Made by a program: the position numbers and the translations under genes
Shown: positions 45,035 through 54,398 of the stretch, piece after piece
Numbering within the stretch: the stretch's first letter is position 1
How the letters are laid out: each line of letters begins with the position of its first letter
Notes under the pieces: model-generated
The model's database searches: none
What the model saw: only the letters and a program-made list of their open reading frames with translations
Told to the model about the DNA's origin: nothing
Source: Marinomonas profundi
GTDB lineage: Bacteria; Pseudomonadota; Gammaproteobacteria; Pseudomonadales; Marinomonadaceae
Direction: 5' to 3'
DNA length: 64,000 bases
NCBI RefSeq assembly: GCF_020694005.1
Contig: NZ_CP073013.1
Span: 2,118,578-2,182,577 of the forward strand

Positions 45035-47515
45035 ATGTCTTTAGTGACGGATTTAATCCCCGATGGTGCTTTTCATGGCGTTGCTTCACGCCAAAGTATG
45101 AAAGAAAGTATCCTGCACCATTTGCGTTATACCATGGTGAATTTGCCTCAACAGGCGACCCCGAGGGATTGGTGGCTAGCCTTATCTTTAGCCATTCGTG
45201 ATCGCATTACCGATGACATGTCAGCGACTCAAATTGCTCATAATCGCGATAACGTACGCCGTGTTTATTACTTATCAATGGAATATTTGATGGGGCGTAT
45301 GTTGATCAATAACGCTCATAATATTGGTGTGTATGACGCCGCAAAACAAGCCATTGAAGAGTTGGGTTTAGACTGGGAACAAGTCTGTGATGAAGAAATG
45401 GACATGGGCTTGGGGAATGGCGGACTGGGTCGATTGGCCGCGTGTTTTTTAGATTCGTTAGCGACCTTGGATTTGCCTGCGATTGGCTATGGCATTTATT
45501 ACGAATTTGGCTTGTTCAAACAAGAATTCTTGCATGGCAGACAGGTAGAACATCCGGATACTTGGATTAAATATGGTACGCCGTGGGATATTATTCGTCC
45601 TGAATATTCACAGACCATTCAATATTATGGCCGCGTCGAAACGGTTTATGACAACGCTGGCAACAGTCGTCCGGTGTGGCTTGATACCCGCAGTGTGATG
45701 GGCGTGCCATTTGATATCCCCGTCGCTGGTTATGGCACAAAAACCGTGAATTTTTTACGTTTATGGTCTTCACATTCCACCGAAGATTTTGATTTAGAAG
45801 AGTTTAACAAAGGCGATTACGTCGAAGCGGTGCGCTCTAAAGCCATGGGCGAAACCATCTCTAAAGTATTGTATCCCAATGATCAAAATGCCAACGGTAA
45901 AGAGCTGCGTTTGGTGCAACAGTACTTTTTTGTGGCGTGCTCTTTGGCTGATATTTTACGTCGATTTGAGAAAATGAACTCGGACTGGACAACGCTGCCA
46001 GAAAAAGCCGCAATTCAATTAAACGATACCCATCCTGCCATCGCCATTGTGGAACTGACTCGGATACTGCTAGACGATAAACACCTTAGTTGGGACACCA
46101 CATGGGATATCGTCACACGTACCTTTGCTTATACCAATCACACGTTATTGCCAGAAGCGCTAGAAAAATGGAGTGTTGGGCTATTTGAAAAGGTGCTACC
46201 GCGTCATTTGCAGCTTATCTATGAGATCAATCATCGTTTTATGGGCAAAGTAGTACAGCACTGGCCCGGTCGTGATGATATTTGTCGTGCCTTGTCCATC
46301 ATTGAAGAAGGCGACCATAAAATGATCCGCATGGCGCATTTGGCGGTGATCGCCAGCCATAAGGTGAATGGCGTGGCGGAGCTGCATTCTCAACTGCTGA
46401 AAAGCGAACTCTTTCCGTATTTTGATCAGTTTTATCCGGGCAAATTTACCAATAAAACCAACGGTATTACGCCCCGTCGTTGGTTGTTAGGCTGTAATCC
46501 CGGTCTGGTACAACTTTTTGAGCAATATGGTATTGATCGCGATTGGCCGAAGAACCTAGAGCGATTGCGCAAACTAGAAAGCTTTATGGATGATGAGGCT
46601 TTTTTAGACGCCTTTATGACGGTAAAACACCAAAATAAAGTGCACCTTGCCAAGATTATTAAAAAAGAATGCGGCATAGACGTCGACCCCTTTGCCTTGT
46701 TTGATGTACAAATCAAACGCCTGCACGAATACAAACGCCAGCATTTAACCTTGTTAAACATCCTGACCTTATACCATCGTTTATTGAATGGCTCTGATAT
46801 AGACATGGTGCCAAGAGTGTTTATTTTTGGCGCGAAAGCCGCACCGGGTTATGCATTAGCTAAAAACATTATTTACGCCATCAATAGGGTGGCAAATGTC
46901 ATTAATAACGACCCTCGCACTAAGGGAAAATTAAAAGTGATCTTTTTGCCCAACTATCGCGTGACTTTAGCGTCGCATATTATCCCCGCCGCCGATTTGT
47001 CTGAGCAAATATCCACCGCAGGCAAAGAAGCCTCCGGCACCGGCAACATGAAATTGGCCCTAAACGGCGCGGTGACCATTGGCACTATGGATGGCGCTAA
47101 CGTGGAAATACTCGAAGAAGTCGGCCCAGACAACATCTTCATTTTTGGTTTAAACGTCGACCAAGTGCGGGCGTTGGACTCCCAAGGGTATCATCCGTAT
47201 CAGTATTATCAACAAGATGAAGAGTTAAAAGGCGCCTTAGATTGGCTCTGTTCGGGCCATTTCACGCCAAACGATCCTCATGCTTTTGATGACATTCGAC
47301 ACAGCTTACTCGCGGGTGGCGACCCCTATAAAGTCATGGCCGATTACCGTGCTTACATGGATTGCCAACAGCAAGTATCAGACGCCTACCAAGACAAAAC
47401 ACGTTGGGCACGCATGGCCGTGTTAAACACCGCCCGCATGGGGAAATTCTCATCGGATCGCACCATTCAAGAATACGCTGACGAGATTTGGCAACTGCCC
47501 GCGCATCCTGTTTAA
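45035..47515 (+). CDS. glgP: Glycogen/maltodextrin phosphorylase
   Basis: Releases glucose-1-phosphate from glycogen-type glucans. At 826 residues it is full length for the GT35 family. Motifs include [39 protein letters not shown], the phosphate site region and the pyridoxal-phosphate lysine region [20 protein letters not shown]. It stands alone; no other glycogen genes are in the window. ATG 45035 is chosen as family-typical, with an in-frame ATG at 45020 as alternative. Confidence 0.95.
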   Translation: MSLVTDLIPDGAFHGVASRQSMKESILHHLRYTMVNLPQQATPRDWWLALSLAIRDRITDDMSATQIAHNRDNVRRVYYLSMEYLMGRMLINNAHNIGVYDAAKQAIEELGLDWEQVCDEEMDMGLGNGGLGRLAACFLDSLATLDLPAIGYGIYYEFGLFKQEFLHGRQVEHPDTWIKYGTPWDIIRPEYSQTIQYYGRVETVYDNAGNSRPVWLDTRSVMGVPFDIPVAGYGTKTVNFLRLWSSHSTEDFDLEEFNKGDYVEAVRSKAMGETISKVLYPNDQNANGKELRLVQQYFFVACSLADILRRFEKMNSDWTTLPEKAAIQLNDTHPAIAIVELTRILLDDKHLSWDTTWDIVTRTFAYTNHTLLPEALEKWSVGLFEKVLPRHLQLIYEINHRFMGKVVQHWPGRDDICRALSIIEEGDHKMIRMAHLAVIASHKVNGVAELHSQLLKSELFPYFDQFYPGKFTNKTNGITPRRWLLGCNPGLVQLFEQYGIDRDWPKNLERLRKLESFMDDEAFLDAFMTVKHQNKVHLAKIIKKECGIDVDPFALFDVQIKRLHEYKRQHLTLLNILTLYHRLLNGSDIDMVPRVFIFGAKAAPGYALAKNIIYAINRVANVINNDPRTKGKLKVIFLPNYRVTLASHIIPAADLSEQISTAGKEASGTGNMKLALNGAVTIGTMDGANVEILEEVGPDNIFIFGLNVDQVRALDSQGYHPYQYYQQDEELKGALDWLCSGHFTPNDPHAFDDIRHSLLAGGDPYKVMADYRAYMDCQQQVSDAYQDKTRWARMAVLNTARMGKFSSDRTIQEYADEIWQLPAHPV

Positions 47516-47594
47516 ACAGAAATGACTTGTGTTTTCTAATGACTTACTCTGTTTACAACATTTCATTTCCACTTTTAGACAAAGGAACAATTCT

Positions 47595-48593
47595 ATGCAG
47601 CATACTCCTCTTTCTGTGCAAGTGACGCGCGGCGGTATTGTAGAAAGCGTACACAGTATTAAGGCGGTTATCGTTTCTAGTACGGGCGAAGTGCTTGATT
47701 CTTGGGGCGATATTGATAGCTTGGTGTACCCTCGTAGTGCGATAAAAGCCATGCAGGCGTTGGCTTTTATCGAGATGGGCGGGGCGGAACGGTTTGCCTT
47801 CAGTGAAGAAGAAATCGCCATCTGTTGTGCGTCTCATAATGGCGAGCCTGAACATGTGGCGACGGTACAAAGTATGCTGGATAAATTAGCGGCGTCGGAA
47901 ACGGATTTTGAGTGCGGTTGTCATTGGCCAATGCGTGTCGAGGCGGGTTATGCCTTATCAGGCGAGGGGAAAAAGCCCAATCAATTACACAATAATTGCT
48001 CTGGTAAACATGCGGGTATGTTGGGTTTAGCCAAATTACTGGGTGTGCCCTCGCAGGGTTATATTGAGATTGACCACCCTGTTCAGCAGAAGATTGCCGC
48101 GACGATGGCTGAAATGTGCGAGTACGATTATGGTTCAGCGCCTTGGTCGCCAGATGGTTGTTCTGCGCCAACATGGGCGATGCCATTGACGAATCTTGGA
48201 TTGGCGTTTGCGAAGTTCGCGAGTCCTGAAAACCTATCGGCAGCGCGTCAAAAAGCCTGTAAAACATTATATGACGCCGTGGTAAAACAGCCTTTTATGG
48301 CGGCGGGAACAGGGCGTTATTGCACCGATATGATGAGAATATTGCAGCAGCGGGTATTCCTCAAAGTGGGCGCTGAAGGGGTGTATATTGCGGCGATTCC
48401 TGAACTCAAAATGGCCATCGCACTAAAATGTGAAGATGGTGCGGTTCGAGCCGCTGAGTCGGTCATGACGGCGCTATTGGATCATGTTGGTATCACGTCT
48501 TTTGTGGCGGATGACATACTGCAAGAATACCGTTCTGTCACCTTGAAGAATTGGGAGCAGCGCACAACCGGCGCGATTGTTTGCCAAGCTTAA
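47595..48593 (+). CDS. Asparaginase, Rhizobium-type II family (PF06089)
   Basis: A 332-residue cytoplasmic enzyme of the asparaginase family first seen in Rhizobium, unrelated to E. coli AnsA/B. Conserved parts are YPRSAIKAMQALAFIE, ICCASHNGEPEHV, NNCSGKHAGMLGLAKLLG and PDGCSAPTWAMPL. It should hydrolyse L-asparagine to aspartate and ammonia. ATG 47595 with AAGGA upstream is preferred. It follows glgP closely but is not functionally linked. Confidence 0.9.
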   Translation: MQHTPLSVQVTRGGIVESVHSIKAVIVSSTGEVLDSWGDIDSLVYPRSAIKAMQALAFIEMGGAERFAFSEEEIAICCASHNGEPEHVATVQSMLDKLAASETDFECGCHWPMRVEAGYALSGEGKKPNQLHNNCSGKHAGMLGLAKLLGVPSQGYIEIDHPVQQKIAATMAEMCEYDYGSAPWSPDGCSAPTWAMPLTNLGLAFAKFASPENLSAARQKACKTLYDAVVKQPFMAAGTGRYCTDMMRILQQRVFLKVGAEGVYIAAIPELKMAIALKCEDGAVRAAESVMTALLDHVGITSFVADDILQEYRSVTLKNWEQRTTGAIVCQA

Positions 48594-48680
48594 AAGAGAG
48601 AAAACATTTCATCTTAGTCACAATCACTAAGTTGCTAGCAAGATGGCAATCAAGGGGATCTATCCATCATGCTAGTAACT

Positions 48681-48710
48681 GTCGTCACAACATCTGTCGT
48701 CACAACATCT
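48681..48710. repeat. 15-bp tandem duplication
   Basis: GTCGTCACAACATCT twice, perfect, followed by a partial third start (GTCATC), in the gap after the asparaginase gene. Confidence 0.92.
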
Positions 48711-48734
48711 GTCATCGACTAGGCGTTTCGAAGC

Positions 48735-48784
48735 GCGCTTTTTAGTGCGCTTTTTAGTGCGCTTTTTAGTGCGCTTTTTAGTGC
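48735..48784. repeat. 12-bp tandem repeat, four copies
   Basis: GCGCTTTTTAGT four times in perfect tandem (48735, 48747, 48759, 48771) plus a partial GC. It ends two bases before the nitroreductase stop codon region, so it lies immediately downstream of that minus-strand gene. Confidence 0.95.
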
Positions 48785-48786
48785 AG

Positions 48787-49524
48787 TTAACGTTTCAAAA
48801 AACCTTGCTGCTGTAGGAAGCCTAGCATGTGTTCGCGCTTTTTCTTTTGAACGGCTGCCGCGGTTTGCTCGGACCAGTTGCTGGCTTTTTGGTTATCGCC
48901 ACGGCTTTGGTAGTAAGCCTGCATTTGCGCATCGTAGGCGTTAACATCGCTTGCACAGCGGCTTGAGTCGTAGCTGTCTTTATGCAGGATAACATCGACA
49001 GGCAAACGCGGTTTTAAATCAGGCTCGGCATCAGGGTAACCTAGGCAAAGGCCAAAAATAGGGTAAACCTGATTGGGTAAGTTTAACAGTTCGGCAACTT
49101 GCGCCGGGTCATTACGAATGCCGCCAATAAAGACGGCACCAAGACCAACGGATTCTGCACCAAGCATGAGGTTTTGGGCAAAAAAGGTTGCATCGGTTGT
49201 AGCGGCGATAAAGTGTTCGGTGTTGCCTTCTAATTCCCCTAAGCCTTGTTCTAGGCTGCAATATTCCACGCGAGTCAGATCCGCACAGATAACGAAAAAC
49301 TCCGCCGCCGATTCGACCCATTTTTGCCCGCCAGCTAGCGTGGCAATCTGGTGGCGGTTCTCTGGGATCGTCACTTGGACAAGGGAATAAGCCTGAATAA
49401 AACTCGAAGACGCCGCGCCTTGAGCACTTTGGATCAGCTGTTGGAGTAAGACTGGGTCAATGGCTTGTTCAGTGTATTGGCGAATGGATTTGTGATTGTT
49501 TTGTGCTTGAAGAATGGGGTTCAT
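48787..49524 (-). CDS. Nitroreductase, NfsA type
   Basis: An FMN-dependent, oxygen-insensitive NADPH nitroreductase/flavin reductase (245 residues). The N-terminus NNHKSIRQYTEQAIDP has the Arg-x-Tyr FMN-phosphate motif, the middle QNLMLGAESVGLGAVFIGGI matches the family, and the C-terminal lysine-rich tail (NWSEQTAAAVQKKKREHMLG) is typical of NfsA/Frp. Family tests show broad quinone and nitroarene reduction. ATG 49524 is preferred over an upstream in-frame start at 49572. Confidence 0.9.
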   Translation of the reverse strand: MNPILQAQNNHKSIRQYTEQAIDPVLLQQLIQSAQGAASSSFIQAYSLVQVTIPENRHQIATLAGGQKWVESAAEFFVICADLTRVEYCSLEQGLGELEGNTEHFIAATTDATFFAQNLMLGAESVGLGAVFIGGIRNDPAQVAELLNLPNQVYPIFGLCLGYPDAEPDLKPRLPVDVILHKDSYDSSRCASDVNAYDAQMQAYYQSRGDNQKASNWSEQTAAAVQKKKREHMLGFLQQQGFLKR

Positions 49525-49622
49525 AATAAGTATCTTTTGAAAAATGAGATGGCTAGATACTAGAGGCTTCATCGCGGTGGGTCAAAGTTCTATTGGCAAT
49601 AAAAAAGTACAAATAAAGGAAA

Positions 49623-49648
49623 GGCTTACCCAAAACGAGTAAGCCCTT
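49623..49648 (-). terminator. Terminator of the beta-barrel gene
   Basis: On the minus strand GGCTTAC and GTAAGCC pair around TCGTTTTGG, followed by TTTCCTTTATTT. Confidence 0.7.
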
Positions 49649-49669
49649 TTGTGCAGGTAAGGTATTGGT

Positions 49670-50236
49670 TTAGAAACGGTATTCCGCACCGACACTGGCT
49701 TGTTTGAAGTCGGTGTCGAATTCTGAATCCGACGAAGCATTATCAGCATTTAAGTCGACGTCATACCAGGTGTATTGGGCGTTAACCAAAAGATTTTCTG
49801 TAATGTTGAAATTAACACCAGCGCCAGCGAATAAGCTTTTATCGTCTGAGCTGCCTTTAACTGAGGCAATGTTATAGTCGGTGTCGTGCCATAGCTGACC
49901 GGCTTTAGCAAATAGCTCAACGGTCTGGGTGATAGGAATGGTGCCTTTTAGCGCGGCGGTGTAACCCGTTGTTTTGGCGTTGGCAGCACTGCCACCGTAT
50001 TTACCAAAATCAATGTAGCTACCTTCTACCGCAAGGAATGAGTTTAAGCGATAACCGACAATGCCTTGTACTACGTCGTTGTTGTCATCAAAGTCGTCGT
50101 CGCTGTCGACCTTAAGATAACCATAGTTACCCCCCACATAAAGGCCGCTGTTGTTAGCCATGTCTTCTGCTTTTGCTACACCACTGAGAGAAGCTAAAGC
50201 GATGCTACCTGCGATGACGGGAATGAAATTTTTCAT
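49670..50236 (-). CDS. Outer-membrane beta-barrel protein (OMP_b-brl type)
   Basis: A 188-residue secreted protein. Its signal peptide MKNFIPVIAGSIALASLSGV is cleaved after KAE-like AKA. The mature chain alternates short amphipathic strands (GLYVGGNYGYLKVD, GYRLNSFLAVEGSYIDFG, YTWYDVDLNAD) and ends in a C-terminal Phe (VGAEYRF), the signal for BAM insertion. An eight-strand barrel of the OmpA/Ail class is likely, with no periplasmic domain. Its physiological role is unknown. Confidence 0.85.
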   Translation of the reverse strand: MKNFIPVIAGSIALASLSGVAKAEDMANNSGLYVGGNYGYLKVDSDDDFDDNNDVVQGIVGYRLNSFLAVEGSYIDFGKYGGSAANAKTTGYTAALKGTIPITQTVELFAKAGQLWHDTDYNIASVKGSSDDKSLFAGAGVNFNITENLLVNAQYTWYDVDLNADNASSDSEFDTDFKQASVGAEYRF

Positions 50237-50399
50237 TTTATAACTCCTTTTAGTTACTTTTTAAGGACGTCGTGCGTTGCCTAATCAATGTGGGGGATGG
50301 CGGGCGCAATGGCTAGGTTTTCGGTGACAGTTACCTATTTGCTTCGTTTTCTATGCGCTTAATCTAGATAAAAAACGCTTTGCTGATACTTCTTCTGCT

Positions 50400-50588
50400 A
50401 GGTGATTCATTTTTTGTAGATACAAGGTCGTGCTTTAGCGCGTCAAGGTTTTTGGTTTGGTGTGATCGGGCTTTTGTCGGCCTGAAGGCCGACCTACAGG
50501 TGATTCATTTTTTGTAGATACAAGGTCGTGCTTTAGCGCGTCAAGGGTTTTGGTTTGGTGTGATCGGTCTTTTGTCGGCCTGAAGGCC
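50400..50588. repeat. 91-bp direct repeat, two copies (98-bp period)
   Basis: Copies at 50400-50490 and 50498-50588 start with AGGTGATTCATTTTTTGTAG and end with GTCGGCCTGAAGGCC; only a few bases differ. Copy 1 continues into GAC, completing a palindrome, and copy 2 does not. Confidence 0.9.
50476..50493. repeat. REP-like palindrome
   Basis: GTCGGCC-TGAA-GGCCGAC, followed by CTACAG; a perfect seven-base-pair hairpin of the kind dispersed in many gammaproteobacterial genomes. Confidence 0.75.
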
Positions 50589-50615
50589 CTCCCCTTGGAA
50601 GACATAAGGGGAGGG
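50587..50615. repeat. Strong 10-bp hairpin
   Basis: CCCTCCCCTT pairs with AAGGGGAGGG around GGAAGACAT. No T-run follows on either strand. Confidence 0.8.
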
Positions 50616-50625
50616 AATAGTTACG

Positions 50626-50647
50626 TTGTCGGCCTAAAGGCCGACAA
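50626..50647. repeat. Second REP-like palindrome
   Basis: TTGTCGGCC-TAAA-GGCCGACAA, perfect nine-base-pair arms, 31 bases after the msrA stop on the minus strand. Confidence 0.8.
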
Positions 50648-50678
50648 AACTTATTCCACGTTCACTCGGGGTTGTTGA

Positions 50679-51305
50679 TTAATGATATTGGTGGCTGGCG
50701 ACTTCACCCCATAAACGTTCAAGACGATTGTCTCGGCCACAGCTGGCGCGGTAGTAAGCGTAGCGAATGGGGTTTTTCGTGTAGTAGCTTTGGTGGTATT
50801 CCTCAGCGGGGTAAAACGTAGCGGCGGCTAGGATAGGCGTGACTATGTCTTCTTTAAAGGGTTTGGATTTTTCGACCTTGGCGAGAGACGCATCAAAAAC
50901 GGCTTTTTGTCGGTCATTCTGGTAAAACATGGCGGTTTTGTAAGGCGCGCCTTTGTCACAGAACTGGCCTTTGTCATTGGTTGGGTCGATGGTTTTCCAA
51001 TAGTAATCGGCGAGGGCGTTGAGAGAGACAATCTCATCATCAAAATGAATGACAACCGCTTCAAAATGCCCGGTGTTTCCTATTGATACCTGTTTATAGG
51101 TCGGGTTTTCGGTGTGGCCTCCGGTATAGCCAGACACCACATCGCTGACGCCTTGAACCAATTCGAAATCGGATTCTACGCACCAAAAACAGCCGCCCGC
51201 GACTATCATGGTTTGTGGGGCAGCGTGTGCAAGAGCAGAAAAAGTCGCCGTTCCGCTCAGTAGCAGCAAGCTTAAAGAGCGAAAGAGTACGCGGTGAATA
51301 ATCAT
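50679..51305 (-). CDS. msrA: Periplasmic peptide methionine-(S)-sulfoxide reductase
   Basis: Repairs oxidised methionine in proteins. The 208-residue precursor has a signal peptide (MIIHRVLFRSLSLLLLSGTA, cleaved after AHA). The catalytic motif is GGCFWCVESDFE. YTGGHTENPTYKQVSIGNTG and PAEEYHQSYY are conserved family regions. Resolving Cys candidates occur at QFCDKG and ASCGRD. The signal peptide points to extracytoplasmic repair, whereas most MsrA are cytoplasmic. msrB and electron-supplying partners are not adjacent. Confidence 0.92.
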   Translation of the reverse strand: MIIHRVLFRSLSLLLLSGTATFSALAHAAPQTMIVAGGCFWCVESDFELVQGVSDVVSGYTGGHTENPTYKQVSIGNTGHFEAVVIHFDDEIVSLNALADYYWKTIDPTNDKGQFCDKGAPYKTAMFYQNDRQKAVFDASLAKVEKSKPFKEDIVTPILAAATFYPAEEYHQSYYTKNPIRYAYYRASCGRDNRLERLWGEVASHQYH

Positions 51306-51552
51306 GTTGAGTGTCCTTTGGTGAGGGAAGAAGTGCTATTTATGGTCTTGTCGTGATAAACGCTATTTTTCTTACAATGAATCTGATCTTCCTATTTGTT
51401 ACGTACTGTTTGTGTATTTGGATGACATACTTATTCACATCGCTGTAATCTTTATATGCTGAGCATATTAAAGACATCTAAATAATCAATTAAACAAATA
51501 TAGACTTGTCTTATAGAATGTTTGCCAATCAAACTATTTCATTGGAGTTGTC

Positions 51553-52329
51553 ATGAGTGCATTTGTTACGGAACGTGTGTTAAGCGTACACCACTGGAAT
51601 GAAAATTTATTTAGCTTCAAGACCACACGTAATCCTAGCTTACGTTTCGATAATGGCCAGTTCTTGATGATTGGTTTGGAAACGGACACTCGTCCTTTAG
51701 TGCGTGCTTACAGTATTGCTAGCCCCAATTATGAAGAACATTTAGAGTTTTTTAGTATCAAGGTGCCTGATGGCCCGTTGACCTCACGCTTACAGCATTT
51801 GCAAGTGGGTGATGACGTGTTGGTTAGCCGTAAACCCACTGGCACCTTGGTGACGCGTGATTTGCACCCTGGTAAGCATTTGTATTTGTTATCAACAGGC
51901 ACAGGCTTGGCGCCTTTTTTAAGTGTGATTCAAGATTTTGACGCCTATGAAGAGTATGAAAAAATTGTCTTGGTACATGGTGTTCGCCATGTTAATGAGC
52001 TGGCGTATGCGGATTTCATTGAAAAGGAACTGCCGGAAAACGAATTTTTTGGCGAGCAAGTACGTGAAAAATTAATTTATTACCCTACGGTAACGCGTGA
52101 ACCTTTTCGTAATCAAGGCCGCCTGACCGATTTGATTCGCAGCGGGAAATTGGCCGAAGACATTGGATTGCCGCAACTTAGCCCCATGAATGACAGAGTG
52201 ATGATCTGTGGCAGTCCGAGTATGCTAAAAGATACGTCGGCCTTGCTTGATGAGCTGGGTTTCAATGAGTCACCAAAAATCGGCGTGCCAGGGGATTATG
52301 TGATTGAGCGGGCGTTTGTTGAACATTAA
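51553..52329 (+). CDS. fpr: Ferredoxin/flavodoxin-NADP+ reductase
   Basis: A 258-residue FAD enzyme moving electrons between NADPH and ferredoxin or flavodoxin, part of oxidative-stress defence. FAD motif RAYSIASPNYEEHLEFFSIK (RxYS), the NADP site LLSTGTGLAPFLSVIQDF, and MICGSPSMLKD are clear. The C-terminus ends in VEH (bacterial subclass I type), not an aromatic residue as in plant enzymes. A TTGGAG ribosome site precedes it. Confidence 0.95.
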   Translation: MSAFVTERVLSVHHWNENLFSFKTTRNPSLRFDNGQFLMIGLETDTRPLVRAYSIASPNYEEHLEFFSIKVPDGPLTSRLQHLQVGDDVLVSRKPTGTLVTRDLHPGKHLYLLSTGTGLAPFLSVIQDFDAYEEYEKIVLVHGVRHVNELAYADFIEKELPENEFFGEQVREKLIYYPTVTREPFRNQGRLTDLIRSGKLAEDIGLPQLSPMNDRVMICGSPSMLKDTSALLDELGFNESPKIGVPGDYVIERAFVEH

Positions 52330-52373
52330 CACCGACGTTGGCTCTCTCGTAGAAAACTATATTAGGAGATGTT

Positions 52374-53234
52374 ATGAGTTCTGATACCAAATCGAATCAA
52401 GAGTATGTACCGCCAACAGTATGGGCGTGGAACACAGAAAACGGTGGTAAATTTGCCAGCACTAACCGACCTATTGCTGGGGCCACGCACGACAAAGTGT
52501 TGCCTGTGGGTAAGCACCCACTGCAGTTACATTCCTTGGCGACGCCAAATGGTCAAAAAGTCACCATTATGTTGGAAGAGCTGTTGGCCTTAGGCATCAG
52601 CGCCGCAGAATACGACGCTTATTTGATTAACATTGGTGAAGGCAACCAGTTTGGTTCGGGCTTTGTTGAGATCAATCCTAATTCCAAAATCCCCGCCTTG
52701 ATGGACCACAGCACCACGCCTCCGACTCGCGTGTTTGAATCTGGCTCTATTTTGCAATATTTGGCGGAAAAGTTTGATGCCTTGGTGCCAAAAGATCTAG
52801 CGTCCAAAACAGAATGCCGTAATTGGCTATTCTGGCAAATGGGTTCTGCGCCTTATTTAGGCGGTGGTTTTGGGCACTTCTACGCCTACGCGCCGACCAA
52901 GATGCAATATCCGATTGACCGCTTTACCATGGAAACCAAGCGACAATTAGATGTGTTAGACAAGCAGTTAGCGAACAATACCTACATGGCAGGGGAGGAG
53001 TATTCCATTGCAGACATTGCGATTTGGCCTTGGTATGGCAACTTGGTATTGGGCAATTTGTATAACGCGGCTGAGTTCTTAGATGTCACCAGCTATAAAA
53101 ACGTTTTACGTTGGGCGAAAGCGATAGAACAGCGTCCAGCCGTGCAGCGTGGTCGTATTGTGAATAAGGCGTTTGGAGACGGCGTGAAGCTTGAAGAGCG
53201 TCATGATGCGTCGGACTTTGACGGTCTTATTTGA
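52374..53234 (+). CDS. Glutathione S-transferase family, YghU-like disulfide reductase
   Basis: A 286-residue member of the nu-class GST family, which has glutathione-dependent disulfide-bond reductase activity (YghU, YfcG). The N-terminal extension PPTVWAWNTENGGKFASTNR and IAGATHDKVLPVGKHPLQLH are characteristic of YghU, followed by GSGFVEINPNSKIPALMDH, VFESGSILQYLAEKF and the C-terminal helical domain (SIADIAIWPWYG). It is 45 bases after fpr; both suit redox defence. A terminator follows. Confidence 0.92.
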   Translation: MSSDTKSNQEYVPPTVWAWNTENGGKFASTNRPIAGATHDKVLPVGKHPLQLHSLATPNGQKVTIMLEELLALGISAAEYDAYLINIGEGNQFGSGFVEINPNSKIPALMDHSTTPPTRVFESGSILQYLAEKFDALVPKDLASKTECRNWLFWQMGSAPYLGGGFGHFYAYAPTKMQYPIDRFTMETKRQLDVLDKQLANNTYMAGEEYSIADIAIWPWYGNLVLGNLYNAAEFLDVTSYKNVLRWAKAIEQRPAVQRGRIVNKAFGDGVKLEERHDASDFDGLI

Positions 53235-53251
53235 TTAAGCCTAGTATTTGC

Positions 53252-53289
53252 AAAGAGGTAAGCCATGTTCTGGCTTGCCTCTTTTTTTT
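53252..53289 (+). terminator. Terminator after the YghU-like gene
   Basis: GAGGTAAGCC pairs with GGCTTGCCTC (one wobble) around ATGTTCT and is followed by T8. Confidence 0.9.
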
Positions 53290-53313
53290 GCCTTAATGGT
53301 TTTGCCTTAATGG
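53286..53313. repeat. 14-bp tandem duplication
   Basis: TTTTGCCTTAATGG twice, perfect, starting in the T-run of the preceding terminator. Confidence 0.9.
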
Positions 53314-53343
53314 CTTTTGTGTTTTTCCGGCGCTTGTTTAAGG

Positions 53344-54234
53344 TTATAACGCTAACCTGTTTTTAATAAAGTGTAAAAAGGCTTCGATACGGGATGCCAG
53401 AACGGTGTGTTTGTAGTACACCGCATTGACTTGCTCTCTGGGATTGGGTGTATTGATAGAGTCCGACAATAGGCTGACCAAGCGTCCTGCTTTGATGTCT
53501 TCGCTGACCATAAAGTTAGAGAGCAAGGCAATGCCATTGCCCGCTAAGCACAATTGGCGAACAGTTTCACCGCTGCTGGCCTTGATGTTTATTGTCAGCT
53601 GAATCGGTGGTGTCGTTGGCAATTTGTTTAAATTGCTAATATCGGAAAAGCCAATGACGTCGTGTAGGGTTAATTCGTCGACTGTCTTTGGAATGCCGTT
53701 TATGGCGAGGTAATCCGGCGAAGCGACCAAGTGAAGAAGACTTCGACCCAACAAAGTGGCATGTAACCCTGAGTCGCTTAATCCTCCAATTCGAATGGCA
53801 AGATCGGTGCGTTTTTCAATCAAGTCAATAATGCTGTCATTCGATACTAGCTCAAGTTCAATATCTGGATAAGCCGCGCGAAAGGGCTTAATAAGAGGAA
53901 TGAGTTGATGAAGCACAAAAGGGCTGGCCGCATCGATGCGTAATCGCCCAGAAGGTCTGGTTTTCTGAGCCGTAAGCGCAAACTCTGCCCCCGCAATCTG
54001 TTCCATTGCACTGCGGATCGCCGTGATAAAGCGTTCGCCTTCTTGCGTTAGGCTGACTTTTCGCGTCGTACGAGTGAATAAGCTGCAGGCGTGTTCTTGT
54101 TCTAGGCGCGCCACCGCACGAGAGACTTTTGCCACTTGCATGTCTAATGCATTGGCGGCGGCCGAAAAACCACCGTGGTCTGCCACGGCAAGCAAAATTT
54201 CTAGCTCTTCTGTTTTGGATCGAATGCCCGTCAT
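53344..54234 (-). CDS. LysR-family regulator
   Basis: A 296-residue LysR protein. HTH at about 1-65 (LEILLAVADHGGFSAAANAL, then MQVAKVSRAVARLEQEHACS) and an effector domain from about 90 (GRLRIDAASPFVLHQLIPLI). It resembles the large AaeR/CrgA-like group acting on drug or aromatic exporters. It is divergent from an MFS exporter gene, with 164 bases between starts, so that exporter is the likely target. Confidence 0.88.
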   Translation of the reverse strand: MTGIRSKTEELEILLAVADHGGFSAAANALDMQVAKVSRAVARLEQEHACSLFTRTTRKVSLTQEGERFITAIRSAMEQIAGAEFALTAQKTRPSGRLRIDAASPFVLHQLIPLIKPFRAAYPDIELELVSNDSIIDLIEKRTDLAIRIGGLSDSGLHATLLGRSLLHLVASPDYLAINGIPKTVDELTLHDVIGFSDISNLNKLPTTPPIQLTINIKASSGETVRQLCLAGNGIALLSNFMVSEDIKAGRLVSLLSDSINTPNPREQVNAVYYKHTVLASRIEAFLHFIKNRLAL

Positions 54235-54398
54235 GGATTATTCCAATGTTTTATTGTTGCTGATTTCGATAAAGTAATTTGTCATTTATGCTGTTTTTGT
54301 AAATATTAGCAAGCTTCATACTTCACTCCAACAAAACGTGAAATGTCTCTTTTAAAGACAGCTTTCTTTAATGGAATGTTTCTTCAATTTAGGAGTAT

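Larger units (their letters stand above)
50237..50678. other. Repeat-rich intergenic region between the beta-barrel gene and msrA
   Basis: No gene is seen. The stretch is filled by a 91-bp direct repeat, REP-like palindromes and a strong hairpin, listed separately. The left ~150 bases should hold the beta-barrel gene promoter. Confidence 0.6.

Noticed and set aside
48735..48784. Possible CRISPR-like array
   Set aside because: The 12-bp units are directly adjacent with no spacers; this is a simple tandem repeat.
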